Of a DNA stretch of 64,000 bases, positions 24,350 through 33,840 are shown one piece after another (position 1 is the first letter of the stretch; each line of letters opens with the position of its first letter). Under the pieces are notes generated by a model. The model was given only the letters and a program-made list of their open reading frames with translations. It was not told where the DNA came from and searched no databases. A program made the position numbers and the translations under genes. Source of the stretch: JACTOJ01 sp032335695 (GTDB taxonomy: Bacteria; Bacillota; Clostridia; Clostridiales; Clostridiaceae); contig NZ_JACTOJ010000006.1 of NCBI RefSeq assembly GCF_032335695.1, positions 124,001 through 188,000 of the forward strand. The letters run 5' to 3'.

Positions 24350-26047
24350 TTATCTCTTTAGATTTATTATATCTTGAAGTATTTCATCACCAGTATTTAT
24401 CATTTTACTGCTGGCTTGGAAGGCTCTTGAACTTTCAATCATATCAGTAAACTGCTCTGCAAGATCCACATTGGAAGCTTCTAATGTATTCTGAAGTAAA
24501 TCTCCATATCCTGCACTATTGTCTTCACCAGTGGTACCTATACCGGATCTTAATGTAGCTTCACCAGAGTTTACAGAGCTTGAATATAAATCTCCACCTA
24601 TAGATTCAAGTCCTCCTGGATTTTTAAAGCTAGCTGTGGCTATCTGTCCAATTGCTGCTACAGTATTATTTTCAAGCTTTGCAGTTATAACTCCTTGTTT
24701 GTCTATTGTAAATGATGTAACTTTTAGGTAAGTATTGCTTCCAGGTACTCTTACAGTGTCAGGAATTCTAAGTGTTTTCAAAGTTCCATCATAGGATCTC
24801 ATATCTTTAGTTGCATCAACAAAGTTTATTACTCCATCTGTTTCAATACTTTGGACAGGTGTACCTCCGTCAGTAGTGCCTGCAGTTATAATTCCAGTTC
24901 CATATCCATCAGCGCCAGCCGCAGTTAATGTAGTAGTTATTCCTTTATTAGCCAAAGCGGAATCAATAGCCTGCTGGAGTGTATGAGTTGTTGTGACAGT
25001 ATTTCCCAATGCATCAGTAGAAGTAGTAGTATAAGGATAATGTCCATCAATAATTATTTTATTATACTTTGTATCAACTGTAACTTGTGGTGTAGCAGTT
25101 GCACTTATATTTCCTACTTCAACTGAATAACCTGTTAAATCGTTAGCTCCTGTTGGAATAGTAAATGTATATCCTCCTGCAGTATAAGTCGGTGCTGGCG
25201 TAGTTGAAACAAAAGCAGTTGTACTCAATGGAGGAGTTGTTAAAGGAGTTACCTTTCCTGCAACTGTAACAGTTTCAGCTATACCTGCAGCACTAAGAGC
25301 CTTATTTATTGCTGAAGCTGCCTGATCTGAAGTAATTCCTGTAGCTTTGGAAAAGTCTCCATTCAAAGTTATTATTTTATTAGTAGTATCTACATTTGCA
25401 GTGGCAACCGTATCAGGAGAAACTGTTCCTAACTCAATCTTATATCCATTAACGCCAGCACCAGCGCCAAAGTTAAAGGTAAAGCCTTGGAGGCTTAAAT
25501 TGTTTGGAGCCTTAGCTGTAGGGTCTTGAAGAGGATTGTCGTTAGTAAGTGAATATCCTAATATTCTATATCCATCAGAATTTAATAGGTTTCCCTCATC
25601 ATCCAATGAAAAAGCACCATCTCTTGAATACATTATAGACATATTAGCCTTAGTTAAAGAATCAGAAGTTATATTGTGAGTACCTGGCTGCTGATTTACC
25701 TGAACTGTACTTCCAAACTGAGTTGGTCCTTTAGCCACCATGAAATATCCACTACCATCTATAGCTACGTCGAGAGGTCTATTAGTAGGCTGCATGTTTC
25801 CCTGAGTAGTTATTACATCTATACCTGAAACTGTTACACCAAGTCCAACCTTAGACGCATTTACTCCACCTAAATTGACAGATGGTGCCATGGCACTGTT
25901 AACACTTTGACTTAACATATCTTGAAATCTTACTCTGCTGGTTTTAAAGGCTGTAGTGCCTACGTTAGCTATATTGTTACCAATAACATCTAATTTTTCT
26001 TGATTTACTTTCATACCGGCTATGCCAGAATACATTGCTCTTAACAT
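24350..26047 (-). CDS. flgE: Flagellar hook protein FlgE
   Basis: 565-aa hook subunit. N-terminal axial motif GNNIANVGTTAFK (about 23-35), TTQGNMQPTNRPLDVAIDGSGYFM near 85-103, and the C-terminal block ASNVDLAEQFTDMIESSRAFQASSKMI are typical. The middle is enlarged by two copies of one module: residues about 188-263 and 292-377 each run G-[FY]TF, GY-x-[IV]E[LV]G, VDT-x-(Y)NKII, then a helix with INKAL/IDSAL and a GI-x-x-T end. These resemble the short 'flagellin IN' modules of surface-exposed hook domains. Threonine-rich linkers surround them. AGGAGG precedes the ATG. Confidence 0.95.
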   Translation of the reverse strand: MLRAMYSGIAGMKVNQEKLDVIGNNIANVGTTAFKTSRVRFQDMLSQSVNSAMAPSVNLGGVNASKVGLGVTVSGIDVITTQGNMQPTNRPLDVAIDGSGYFMVAKGPTQFGSTVQVNQQPGTHNITSDSLTKANMSIMYSRDGAFSLDDEGNLLNSDGYRILGYSLTNDNPLQDPTAKAPNNLSLQGFTFNFGAGAGVNGYKIELGTVSPDTVATANVDTTNKIITLNGDFSKATGITSDQAASAINKALSAAGIAETVTVAGKVTPLTTPPLSTTAFVSTTPAPTYTAGGYTFTIPTGANDLTGYSVEVGNISATATPQVTVDTKYNKIIIDGHYPYTTTSTDALGNTVTTTHTLQQAIDSALANKGITTTLTAAGADGYGTGIITAGTTDGGTPVQSIETDGVINFVDATKDMRSYDGTLKTLRIPDTVRVPGSNTYLKVTSFTIDKQGVITAKLENNTVAAIGQIATASFKNPGGLESIGGDLYSSSVNSGEATLRSGIGTTGEDNSAGYGDLLQNTLEASNVDLAEQFTDMIESSRAFQASSKMINTGDEILQDIINLKR

Positions 26048-26074
26048 TTTATTCCTCCTAAATAATTTAATTTT

Positions 26075-26143
26075 TCAGCGCATACTCTTTTTGCTATGCT
26101 TCCATCGTTCCGCAAAGCATTGTCCCCTATTTAGGTCCGACAT
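26075..26143 (-). repeat. GC-richer repeat-like element / 22-codon mini-ORF before flgE
   Basis: This 69-bp segment fills most of the gap between the TIGR02530-type gene and flgE. It has 32 G+C in 69 bases (46 percent), clearly above its surroundings, and contains two short inverted repeats on the minus strand: TGCTT/AAGCA (loop with two GGA motifs) and GCATA/TATGC. It also reads as a 22-codon frame from an ATG immediately after the upstream stop codon (starts MSDLNRGQCF, ends SKKSMR) without a clear ribosome-binding site. Composition and secondary structure suggest a dispersed intergenic repeat, but only one copy occurs in this window. Confidence 0.45.
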
Positions 26144-26524
26144 CTAAAGTAGCAATACGCTGTCCACATTTGTAAATAAGTTATCTTTTCTCCTGTCTCC
26201 GTTCACTGCAGTAATTATAGTTCTGTTTTCTATGCTTGTAACCAATGCCACATCCTTATATAGCATCACGCAATTTTTACAGCCTTTTTCTTCTGCCTTA
26301 TTAATACCTTCATTAATTTTTTTCATATCGCTGTCAGTAAAAGCTGTTCCATTTAATCTTTCAGCTGCATGATTGGATATTGTAAATCCATTGTCCTTTT
26401 CTATTGCCTCTGCAAGCACATTTTTAAAACTTGCTTTATCACTATTCTTACTGCTAACTACAGTATTATTGCTTGGAAAATTTCCAACAGGATACAAGAC
26501 TCCATTTATAACCCTATATCCCAT
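26144..26524 (-). CDS. TIGR02530-type flagellar operon protein
   Basis: 126-aa soluble protein of the small Firmicute family found between flgD and flgE. Family features: SNHAAERLNG (about residues 51-60), a helix with MKKINEGINKAEEKGCKN, a KDVALVTSIENRTIITAV strand pair and a C-terminal FTNVDSVLLL that resembles the start of axial-protein contacts. Its precise role is not known; position suggests hook assembly. The ATG is 8 nt after the flgD stop region, in the same operon. Confidence 0.82.
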   Translation of the reverse strand: MGYRVINGVLYPVGNFPSNNTVVSSKNSDKASFKNVLAEAIEKDNGFTISNHAAERLNGTAFTDSDMKKINEGINKAEEKGCKNCVMLYKDVALVTSIENRTIITAVNGDRRKDNLFTNVDSVLLL

Positions 26525-26532
26525 AACATCAC

Positions 26533-27192
26533 CTATGCTTCATATACTTTTAATATATCAGTATATGGCAAACTTACAGTATCAGTGCCGCCACTAGGCT
26601 GTATATTTAACTTTATAACACTTCCATCCACATATACTCCTTTTATGACGCCAGTATAATTCTTTTTATTCGAATCCTGATCACTGAATTCAGCAGTTTT
26701 TCCGATAAGTGACGCTGCCGTAAGTAAAAGTGTATTTTGAGACATGGAATTCATATAATTATTGCTTGCTGAATCACCTACATCAGTTACATCTTTAAAA
26801 TTGAATTGCTTAATAGTTGAATTTCCGCTGCTGTCTGTTACTAAAACATTAAGTATGGAATCACCACTTTGCTGGGTTACAGATTTCACTACTCCCATAT
26901 ATGGATTACCGCTGTCATCAGTAACACTTGTAGCAATCATTCTCCCTACTAATGCACCAGCAGAATTAAAGGTCATCGTATTATTTAGGTTTGCCATTTG
27001 TTCCAAAGATGTAAATTGAGCCATTTGAGCAACATATTGTGTGGAATCCGCTGGGTTTGACGGGTCTTGATTAGAAAGTTCAGCAGATAGTATTTTCAAA
27101 AAAGCATTTTTGTCCATACTAGAATTTGAATTTATAATCTTTGTGCCCTTTGATGTTACAAGACCATTGTTGCTAATATCGCTTATACTCAT
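26533..27192 (-). CDS. flgD: Hook assembly scaffold protein FlgD
   Basis: 219-aa hook cap protein. The N-terminal FlgD motif MDKNAFLKILSAELSNQDPSNPADSTQYVAQMAQFTSLEQM (about residues 26-66) is unmistakable and is the export and capping region; the C-terminal half forms the beta-domain. FlgD caps the growing hook and is displaced by HAP1 (FlgK). Lies between fliK and flgE. Confidence 0.94.
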   Translation of the reverse strand: MSISDISNNGLVTSKGTKIINSNSSMDKNAFLKILSAELSNQDPSNPADSTQYVAQMAQFTSLEQMANLNNTMTFNSAGALVGRMIATSVTDDSGNPYMGVVKSVTQQSGDSILNVLVTDSSGNSTIKQFNFKDVTDVGDSASNNYMNSMSQNTLLLTAASLIGKTAEFSDQDSNKKNYTGVIKGVYVDGSVIKLNIQPSGGTDTVSLPYTDILKVYEA

Positions 27193-27205
27193 TTTTATCC
27201 TCCTT

Positions 27206-28693
27206 CTAAACTAATTTGTCTATATTATTGTCTGTAATATTTGTAGTTTCTTCTACAGGCTCCACAGCTTCATCCGAAAAATCGCCTTTTGCAGCTTTGC
27301 TATTAAAACCTTGCTGAAAATCTTGCTGCTGTCTCTGGGATCCATCTTTAAAGAAAGTAGTATCGCCGTAATATAAGCCTATATTAAAATCTTGAATTTT
27401 AATGCTGCTGTTATTCATTGAATCTTTCAAATCCTGAAAATGAGAATTTAAAATATTATAGGTATCCTTGTTAGTTGCATCTATGTTAGCCTTCATATTA
27501 CCGGCTTCCATAGTTACTTTTATAACTATTTCTCCAAGATCCTTAGGATTGATTTTAACGGTAAGTTCTTTAAGATTATTAGCTTCCATATACTTTATAG
27601 ATTTTACCACATCGCTTACCATAGTGTTTTGATTAATGACAGGTGTTTGTCCAGTTACGGTTTGAGTCTTTACCGTTGTCTTATCAGGATTAAACATATT
27701 CATATAAAGATTCAGCTTAGTGGTCTTAGTTGCATCATCGCTATTACCACTAGTTATAGACTTTAAAAAACTGTCTTCTTTATCCTGCTGAAAACCTAAA
27801 CTGCTTTTGTTCTCTCCTGCATCGTTAGATGTTTTTTCCTTTGTAATAGAGTTGTCAGTAAGTTTTAAATCAGAATTGCCGCTTGCAAAATCTTGTTTAA
27901 CTCCATCATTAGTTTGAGCCTCAGTATTATTTTTAGCAGATAATTTGTTGTACAAGTTTTCAAGTGCTGCTGCTATTTTAGTTATTTTATCGTCGCTATT
28001 TTCGGCAGCTGCATCAACTTTTGTGGATGCTCCATTCTGATTTAAATCACGTAATAAATCATCCAGTTTATTCTTAATATTATCTAACATATCAGCTTTT
28101 GTGTCAGACTTCGATGTGACATTTATATCAGTTTTAGATGTTTCAAATGTACTATTTGTATGTTTAACTGGTATGTTAACTTGAAATTTTGTATCACCAC
28201 TTTGAGAAAACAGCTTGCTTAATATGGATTTTATATCTGCTGCTTTGTCTTGGTCGCTCTTACTGCTTTTAAGTGCCTCGGCTAACTTAGACATTAACTC
28301 AGAAATAGAACTCTTATCAGCTAGTGAACTTAGAGCAAAGTTATTTTTAAGCTGAATCAAGTTATCATTGCTCATAGCAGTCTTCAGGCTGCTGCTTTCA
28401 TTAGCCAATTGATTTGGCTTTACCTGGGAAGCACTATCTTTAAGAATTCCAAACAGGCTAGCTAAAATCACATTCAAAGCCTGATCAGTAGTATCCTTAG
28501 AATCATCCTCAGAATTTTTTTTGTTTTCTTTAAGTATCTTGCTGAAAACACTTTCGTCTTTACTGTCATTAGCATCATTTTTTGCCTGCAGTCCAGTAGT
28601 ATCAGCCTTGCTACTAGATTTCATGATAGTATTTCCACTGGAAGGAACAGCTGTAATATTGGTATCTACATTAACATTTACTGCGTTCATCAT
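27206..28693 (-). CDS. fliK: Flagellar hook-length control protein FliK
   Basis: 495 aa. The N-terminal two thirds are low-complexity and rich in S/T/N/D/K, as expected for the secreted ruler part. The C-terminal domain (about 375-455) carries the FliK signature LKELTVKINPKDLGEIVIKVTMEAGNMKANI. FliK measures hook length and triggers the FlhB specificity switch (FlhB is in the fused gene at 20295). The first two codons are both ATG behind AGGAGGTG; translation is coupled to fliJ through a TAATG overlap. Confidence 0.92.
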   Translation of the reverse strand: MMNAVNVNVDTNITAVPSSGNTIMKSSSKADTTGLQAKNDANDSKDESVFSKILKENKKNSEDDSKDTTDQALNVILASLFGILKDSASQVKPNQLANESSSLKTAMSNDNLIQLKNNFALSSLADKSSISELMSKLAEALKSSKSDQDKAADIKSILSKLFSQSGDTKFQVNIPVKHTNSTFETSKTDINVTSKSDTKADMLDNIKNKLDDLLRDLNQNGASTKVDAAAENSDDKITKIAAALENLYNKLSAKNNTEAQTNDGVKQDFASGNSDLKLTDNSITKEKTSNDAGENKSSLGFQQDKEDSFLKSITSGNSDDATKTTKLNLYMNMFNPDKTTVKTQTVTGQTPVINQNTMVSDVVKSIKYMEANNLKELTVKINPKDLGEIVIKVTMEAGNMKANIDATNKDTYNILNSHFQDLKDSMNNSSIKIQDFNIGLYYGDTTFFKDGSQRQQQDFQQGFNSKAAKGDFSDEAVEPVEETTNITDNNIDKLV

Positions 28694-29136
28694 TATTTCA
28701 CCTCCTTTCCATGTGCCCTTATATATGAATATAGGGCAAACTCATCATTTTGAATCTGCTCTAACCTGTCCTGCTCTTTTTTAAATTCATCATATTTTTT
28801 TTGTTTTAAAATCTCTACGGTCTTTCTCTCTATCTGTTTAGCTTTAAGCTCATCACGAGTTTTTTCAACATTTTTTTCGTGCTGGATAAGCTCTTCTTTT
28901 GCTTTATCAATACAGCTCTCCATAAGTAAAAGATAATTGTTGGCTATTTTTCTTTCCACTACAGATTTAGTTTGATCAATCACCTTATATTGATCATAAT
29001 TTTCCTGCAAGTTAAGTATTTTATCCTCTACCAACTTTTTTTGCCTAGATGCTTCCAAAAATATTCTCTTACTTTTTTCTTCATTACTCTTTCTGATATC
29101 TAAAAGTTTTTCCAAAGGAAATTTAAAATTATCCAT
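28693..29136 (-). CDS. fliJ: Flagellar export chaperone FliJ
   Basis: 147 aa, almost entirely alpha-helical coiled coil (K/E/Q-rich heptads from residue 3 to 140), beginning FKFPLEKLLDIRKSNEEKSKR, the standard FliJ start. FliJ links the FliI ATPase ring to FlhA and escorts chaperones. Placed directly after fliI and overlapping fliK by one base. Confidence 0.92.
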   Translation of the reverse strand: MDNFKFPLEKLLDIRKSNEEKSKRIFLEASRQKKLVEDKILNLQENYDQYKVIDQTKSVVERKIANNYLLLMESCIDKAKEELIQHEKNVEKTRDELKAKQIERKTVEILKQKKYDEFKKEQDRLEQIQNDEFALYSYIRAHGKEVK

Positions 29137-29152
29137 TAAATATACCTCTACC

Positions 29153-30475
29153 CTAATTAGCAGGAATCATTTTGCTGAGTGTATCAATAGCTTGTTCAAA
29201 TTTAGTGTTTTCCTGAACCTTCTGCTTTAAAAAATTTATAATATCCTCATGATACCTTATTGCTTTATCTATTTTAGGATTGCTTCCCTTTACATAAGCA
29301 CCTATATTTATAAGATCTTCAGCCTCGTTGTATGTGGAAAGCAAATCTCTTGCCATGGAGGCCGCTGATTTATGTTCATTAGCCGCAATATCCGGCATAA
29401 GTCTGCTTATGCTATTTGATATATCTATAGCGGGATAATGATTTTTATGGGCTAAATCCCTTGACAAAACTATATGTCCATCCAAAATGCCTCTTACAGC
29501 ATCTGCAATTGGCTCATTGAAATCATCTCCATCTACCAGTACCGTATAAAATGCGGTTATAGAGCCCTTATCAGACATTCCCGATCTTTCTAAAAGCCTT
29601 GGCAGCATTGCAAATACAGAAGGAGTATAGCCTTTAGTTGCAGGGGGTTCTCCTATAGCAAGACCAACTTCTCTTTGGGCCATGGCAAATCTTGTTACTG
29701 AGTCCATCATCAAAATTACTTTTTTGCCTTGATCCCTAAAGTATTCTGCTATAGCTGTAGCGGTAAAAGCGCCTTTAAGCCTAACAAGAGCAGGTTTATC
29801 AGAAGTAGCACATACCACTACTGATTTTTTCATACCTTCCTCGCCTAAATCACGCTCTATGAAATCCATAACTTCTCTTCCTCTTTCGCCTATAAGAGCA
29901 ATCACATTTACATCTGCCTCAGCATATTTTGCAATCATTCCAAGAGTAGTACTTTTTCCAACTCCGCTGCCAGCGAAAATGCCTATTCTCTGGCCCTCGC
30001 CACAGGTTAAAAATCCATCTATGGCTCTAACTCCCGTAGGCATAATTTCTTTTATTCTTCTTCGCTTAAGCGGATCCGGCGGCTCCCTATCCATGGAATA
30101 CCTGGTTCCCTGTTTAAGTTCTTCACCGCTTATCTGATTTCCTAAACCGTCTAGCACTTTTCCAAGAAGAGCCTCTGAGCATTTTACACTAAGTAAAATA
30201 CCTTTAGGCACTACTCTAGAGCCTGGAGAAATACCACGCAATTCTCCCAAGGGCATAAGCATAACATTAGAGTCTTTAAAGCCAACCACTTCGCAGGTTA
30301 TGGCTTCTTCTCTATCATTATAGATGGTACATAATTCTCCAACAAAAGCTTTTATCCCCTCAACTTCTATAGTGAGCCCTATAATGTTTTTTACTTTGCC
30401 TTCAACATATTCTGTTCTGCACTTATGCACTTTATCTGCTAAAGCTTCAAAATCAACTGAAAGCACAGTCTTCAC
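29153..30475 (-). CDS. fliI: Flagellum-specific ATPase FliI
   Basis: 440-aa F1-beta-like ATPase that energises export. Walker A GIFAGSGVGKST lies near residue 167, Walker B in KVILMMDSVTRFAMAQRE, and the export-ATPase signature SITAFYTVLVDGDDFNEP is present. GEGQRIGIFAG and REVGLAIGEPPATKGYTPSVF distinguish it from ATP synthase subunits. Flanked by fliH (its regulator) and fliJ. Confidence 0.97.
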   Translation of the reverse strand: MKTVLSVDFEALADKVHKCRTEYVEGKVKNIIGLTIEVEGIKAFVGELCTIYNDREEAITCEVVGFKDSNVMLMPLGELRGISPGSRVVPKGILLSVKCSEALLGKVLDGLGNQISGEELKQGTRYSMDREPPDPLKRRRIKEIMPTGVRAIDGFLTCGEGQRIGIFAGSGVGKSTTLGMIAKYAEADVNVIALIGERGREVMDFIERDLGEEGMKKSVVVCATSDKPALVRLKGAFTATAIAEYFRDQGKKVILMMDSVTRFAMAQREVGLAIGEPPATKGYTPSVFAMLPRLLERSGMSDKGSITAFYTVLVDGDDFNEPIADAVRGILDGHIVLSRDLAHKNHYPAIDISNSISRLMPDIAANEHKSAASMARDLLSTYNEAEDLINIGAYVKGSNPKIDKAIRYHEDIINFLKQKVQENTKFEQAIDTLSKMIPAN

Positions 30476-30491
30476 CCCTTAATGTTTTCTG

Positions 30492-31235
30492 CTAGAAAAT
30501 TTCATCTTTAATATTCTTCATAGCTGTATCGATACCTATCACAATTTTTCCATCGTTTTTTTCTATTACAGCATTACCTTCTGCTATGCTGTTATCAGGA
30601 ACAACAAAAACGTCGTTTTTTAAACCAAGTCTTTCTTTCCAATCAAGTATCTGAGCCTTTATATTGTCTACATGAACGAAATTAGTTTTTATGATAATAC
30701 TTTTAGAATTAGTTGAATTCTCTAAAGCTGCATATACCATCTCATTAATTCCTTCATCAGACTCAACTTCTCGCTTTAATACTTTTTGGGCTATAGAAAC
30801 TGCCAATTTAATTATTTGATCATGCTTCTCTTGAAGATAATTTTCATATTCCGTCTTGGCTGCAAACAATAAATTATTGGCATTGCTTATTATAGCTTCC
30901 GCCTCTTTTTTAGCTATTTCTATGTTTTGAGTATATGCTTCCTCATAACCTTTTGAAAAGCCAGCCTGATATCCTTCTTCCTGACCTTGCTTAAGGGCTT
31001 CTTCCTTTATGCCTTGAGCATAATACATGGTTTGATTTCTTATTTCCTCAGCTTCCCTTTTAGCATTTCCTATTATGTTTTGAGCAAGATTCTCATAGCT
31101 TTGAGCCTGCTGCCCTGAAGATAAGTCATCCTGAGGAAAATGCCTTATTATGTTTGATGCATTTTCTGTGACGATTCCCTTAGAGCCTTGGTTTATAACT
31201 TCATTATTTTTTATAACTCTATAGGATGATGGCAT
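30492..31235 (-). CDS. fliH: Flagellar export regulator FliH
   Basis: 247-aa peripheral protein that binds FliI and the C-ring. An N-terminal unstructured segment is followed by a helix with glycine repeats (GQEEGYQAGFSKGYEEAY, about residues 88-105), the GxxxG-type FliH hallmark, and a C-terminal V-type ATPase E-subunit-like domain with KLAVSIAQKVLKREV. The ATG at 31235 fits AGGTGGAG better than the GTG at 31244 that overlaps it. It begins inside the last codons of fliG (17-nt overlap). Confidence 0.9.
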   Translation of the reverse strand: MPSSYRVIKNNEVINQGSKGIVTENASNIIRHFPQDDLSSGQQAQSYENLAQNIIGNAKREAEEIRNQTMYYAQGIKEEALKQGQEEGYQAGFSKGYEEAYTQNIEIAKKEAEAIISNANNLLFAAKTEYENYLQEKHDQIIKLAVSIAQKVLKREVESDEGINEMVYAALENSTNSKSIIIKTNFVHVDNIKAQILDWKERLGLKNDVFVVPDNSIAEGNAVIEKNDGKIVIGIDTAMKNIKDEIF

Positions 31236-32235
31236 CTTCTCCACCTCTCGATATTACAATTTCTCCAGCTTCATCAAGTCTTCTGATTATTGCAACTATC
31301 TTCTGTTGAGATTTTTCTACATCCATAAGCCTTACAGGACCAAGGAATTCCATGTCTTCCTTAAGTGCTGCGGAGGCTCTCTTAGACTGATTTCTAAATA
31401 TAACATTTTGAACTTCATCACCACAGCCTTTAAGTGCCATAGAAAGCTCCTTAACATCAACTTCTCTAAGCACTCTCTGAATAGATACATCATCCAAAGT
31501 AACGATATCTTCAAATACAAACATAGATTCCTTAATTTTTTCTGCAAGCTCGGCATCTTCTCTTTCCAAGCCCTCTGTAATATTCTTTTCAGTAGTTCTA
31601 TCAACTTGGTTTAAAATACCTACTAAGGTTTCTACTCCGCCTAAAACGGTCATATCGCTCTTCACTACTGAGGAAAGCTTAGCATCTAGAACTTTTTCAA
31701 TTTCTTTTACCACAAAAGGAGATGTATTGTTCATGCTTGCAATTCTGTAAGCTACATCTGACTGTATATCCTCTGGCAGTGTTGAAATGAGCTGTCCAGC
31801 CTTATCTGCTTGAAGATAGCAAAGTATTAAGGCAATGGTCTGAGGATGCTCATTTGCAATCACATTCATAAGTTGACGTGCATCAGCCTTTCTTGCAATA
31901 GCAAAGGGTCTATATTGCTGAGTGGCCTCTGTAACTTTGTCTAAAATGTCCTTTGCTTTCTGAGGCCCTAAGGCTTTTCCTAAAAGGTTTCTGGCATACT
32001 CCAAGCCACCTTCCAAAATGTAGTCTTTAGCCTTATTCATTTCTATAAATTCGTCAAGAATTTCCTGTCTCTGCTCTGACTTTACACTTGTTATATTGGC
32101 AATTTCATAGGTTATTTTCTGTATATCTGATTCCGGAAATTTTTTAATTATGCCAGAAGAAGCTTCAGGTCCTAAAGCTATAAAAAGTATAGCAGCCTTT
32201 TGTACCCCAGAGAGTTTTCCATTTTCTTTTGCCAT
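31219..32235 (-). CDS. fliG: Flagellar motor switch protein FliG
   Basis: 338-aa C-ring protein that bears the torque-generating face. The start KLSGVQKAAILFIALGPEAS, the middle-domain EHPQTIAL motif (EHPQ near residue 125) and the C-terminal domain with charged residues (FVFEDIVTLDDVSIQRVLREVD; ASAALKEDMEFLGPVRL) are diagnostic. ATG 32235 has AGAGGTG 6 nt upstream; the GTG at 32244 lies within that site. Directly follows fliF. Confidence 0.97.
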   Translation of the reverse strand: MAKENGKLSGVQKAAILFIALGPEASSGIIKKFPESDIQKITYEIANITSVKSEQRQEILDEFIEMNKAKDYILEGGLEYARNLLGKALGPQKAKDILDKVTEATQQYRPFAIARKADARQLMNVIANEHPQTIALILCYLQADKAGQLISTLPEDIQSDVAYRIASMNNTSPFVVKEIEKVLDAKLSSVVKSDMTVLGGVETLVGILNQVDRTTEKNITEGLEREDAELAEKIKESMFVFEDIVTLDDVSIQRVLREVDVKELSMALKGCGDEVQNVIFRNQSKRASAALKEDMEFLGPVRLMDVEKSQQKIVAIIRRLDEAGEIVISRGGEDAIIL

Positions 32236-32240
32236 AAATA

Positions 32241-33821
32241 TCACCTCTCATCTTCTGCCAGCCATGATTTTACAATATCTGCAACTTGTTCAGGCTTACT
32301 TGTGGCATATTTTTTAATTTCATCCTCTACAAAACTCTTCTCAGTTTTAGCATCCAAATCTAAAGAATCAAATTTAACGACTTCCTTAGGCTGCACATTA
32401 TCATCTATAACAACATTAAGGCCTTCTCCTATAGATTCTTCTTCCTCTTCATCTTTCTTTCTTCTTCTTAGCAATAAAATTAGGAAGGTTATTGCAGCGA
32501 TACCTGCCACAGCACCTATTACTATATTCCTATAAAGCGCTGTTTTTTGAGCCGCTGCATCTGCAGCCTTCATAGCCTGTATTTCAGCTTGAGCTTGCTG
32601 CTTTGCAGTTTGGTCAAAGGAAAGTCCAACCACATTCAGCACATCGCCTCTTGCCGCATTGTAGCCTATCACTCCAGACACTAAATCCTGAATGCTGGTT
32701 TTTGTAGCTGCATCCAATTTACCATCTATAGCCACAGAAGCGGTAAGTCTTTTAACCTCGCCAGGAGCACTTATAGTTTTTGTATCTGATTCTCCAACCT
32801 TGTTGTTTATTGTGCTGTCATCTTTGTTTGTAGTTGAAGTACCATTATTAGCAGTAGTTGTATTACTATTTGTATTATTATTGGTAGGACTTTGGGAAGT
32901 AGTGCCTGAGTTATTGTTATCAGTTTCTTTTATTATATGCGAACTTGCTACTACCGCATTTGGATCATAAGTAATAGTAGAGTTCTGTTTTGAATCGAAA
33001 TCCAAGTCGGCATTAACCTTAACCTTTACCTTATCGCTGCCAACCACTGGCCCTAATACATCCATTACTGCATCATCAAGCTTTTTCTCAAAGCTTGTCT
33101 CTAAATCTTGATTATTTTTTATAGTCTCGCTAGAAGCAGCAGAATTTGTAGTATCATCAGAGGATATATTTTTAGACAGAAGATTTAATTTATCATCTAT
33201 AACTTGTACATTTTCCTTTGGAAGATTTTGTACAGAAGCAGACACTAAAGCCACTATAGATTTTACATTTGCATCAGTAAGCTTATTGCCAGTTTTAAGT
33301 GCTATATAAACAGCTGCCGTTGCTGGAGTCTTATCTGTAACAAAAGCAGAATCTTGAGATGGTGATATAAGCACTCTGGCTGATTCAATCTGAGGTATGG
33401 TTTTTATAGTTTTCTCTAACTCACCTTGAATAGCTCTTTGCTTATTTAAATCAAACTGTGCATCAGTCATACCTAGGCTGCTGCTGTTATCTAAAAGTTC
33501 ATATCCCTTACTTCCATCTGTAAGACTCTGAGACATCTCTAGCTTAAGTTCACTAACTTGAGATTTAGGAACATATATTGTATTTCCATCAACTTTATAA
33601 TCAATTTTTTCATCTTTTAATTTTTGAGTTATTGTACTTCCATCCTCTGAGGATAGATTAGAAAACAATACTCCATATTTATTAGCATTGTTATAGCTCA
33701 CAAGTAATATTATAGATACAATTACTCCCACCAACATTACAGCTAAAGCTATCTTTCTTGAGGTCTTCATGGATTTAAATTTTTCTTTAATTTTGTTGAA
33801 AAGTTCTGATAGCTTATTCAT
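32241..33821 (-). CDS. fliF: Flagellar MS-ring protein FliF
   Basis: 526 aa. Two transmembrane helices (about 22-44 and 427-449) flank a large extracellular part containing ring-building motifs: YGVLFSNLSSEDG, then RALQGELEKTIKTIPQIESARVLI (secretin/YscJ-like). A Ser/Thr/Asn-rich insertion around residues 300-345 is low-complexity. The cytoplasmic C-terminus (EEVADIVKSWLAEDE type, here EQVADIVKSWLAEDER) is the FliG-binding peptide. Confidence 0.96.
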   Translation of the reverse strand: MNKLSELFNKIKEKFKSMKTSRKIALAVMLVGVIVSIILLVSYNNANKYGVLFSNLSSEDGSTITQKLKDEKIDYKVDGNTIYVPKSQVSELKLEMSQSLTDGSKGYELLDNSSSLGMTDAQFDLNKQRAIQGELEKTIKTIPQIESARVLISPSQDSAFVTDKTPATAAVYIALKTGNKLTDANVKSIVALVSASVQNLPKENVQVIDDKLNLLSKNISSDDTTNSAASSETIKNNQDLETSFEKKLDDAVMDVLGPVVGSDKVKVKVNADLDFDSKQNSTITYDPNAVVASSHIIKETDNNNSGTTSQSPTNNNTNSNTTTANNGTSTTNKDDSTINNKVGESDTKTISAPGEVKRLTASVAIDGKLDAATKTSIQDLVSGVIGYNAARGDVLNVVGLSFDQTAKQQAQAEIQAMKAADAAAQKTALYRNIVIGAVAGIAAITFLILLLRRRKKDEEEEESIGEGLNVVIDDNVQPKEVVKFDSLDLDAKTEKSFVEDEIKKYATSKPEQVADIVKSWLAEDER

Positions 33822-33840
33822 TATTTATCTGCACTCCTCA

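Noticed and set aside
27206..28693. Low-complexity, S/T/N/K-rich region as a sign of a broken or foreign gene
   Set aside because: This is normal for FliK; the frame is intact and the C-terminal FliK domain is conserved.
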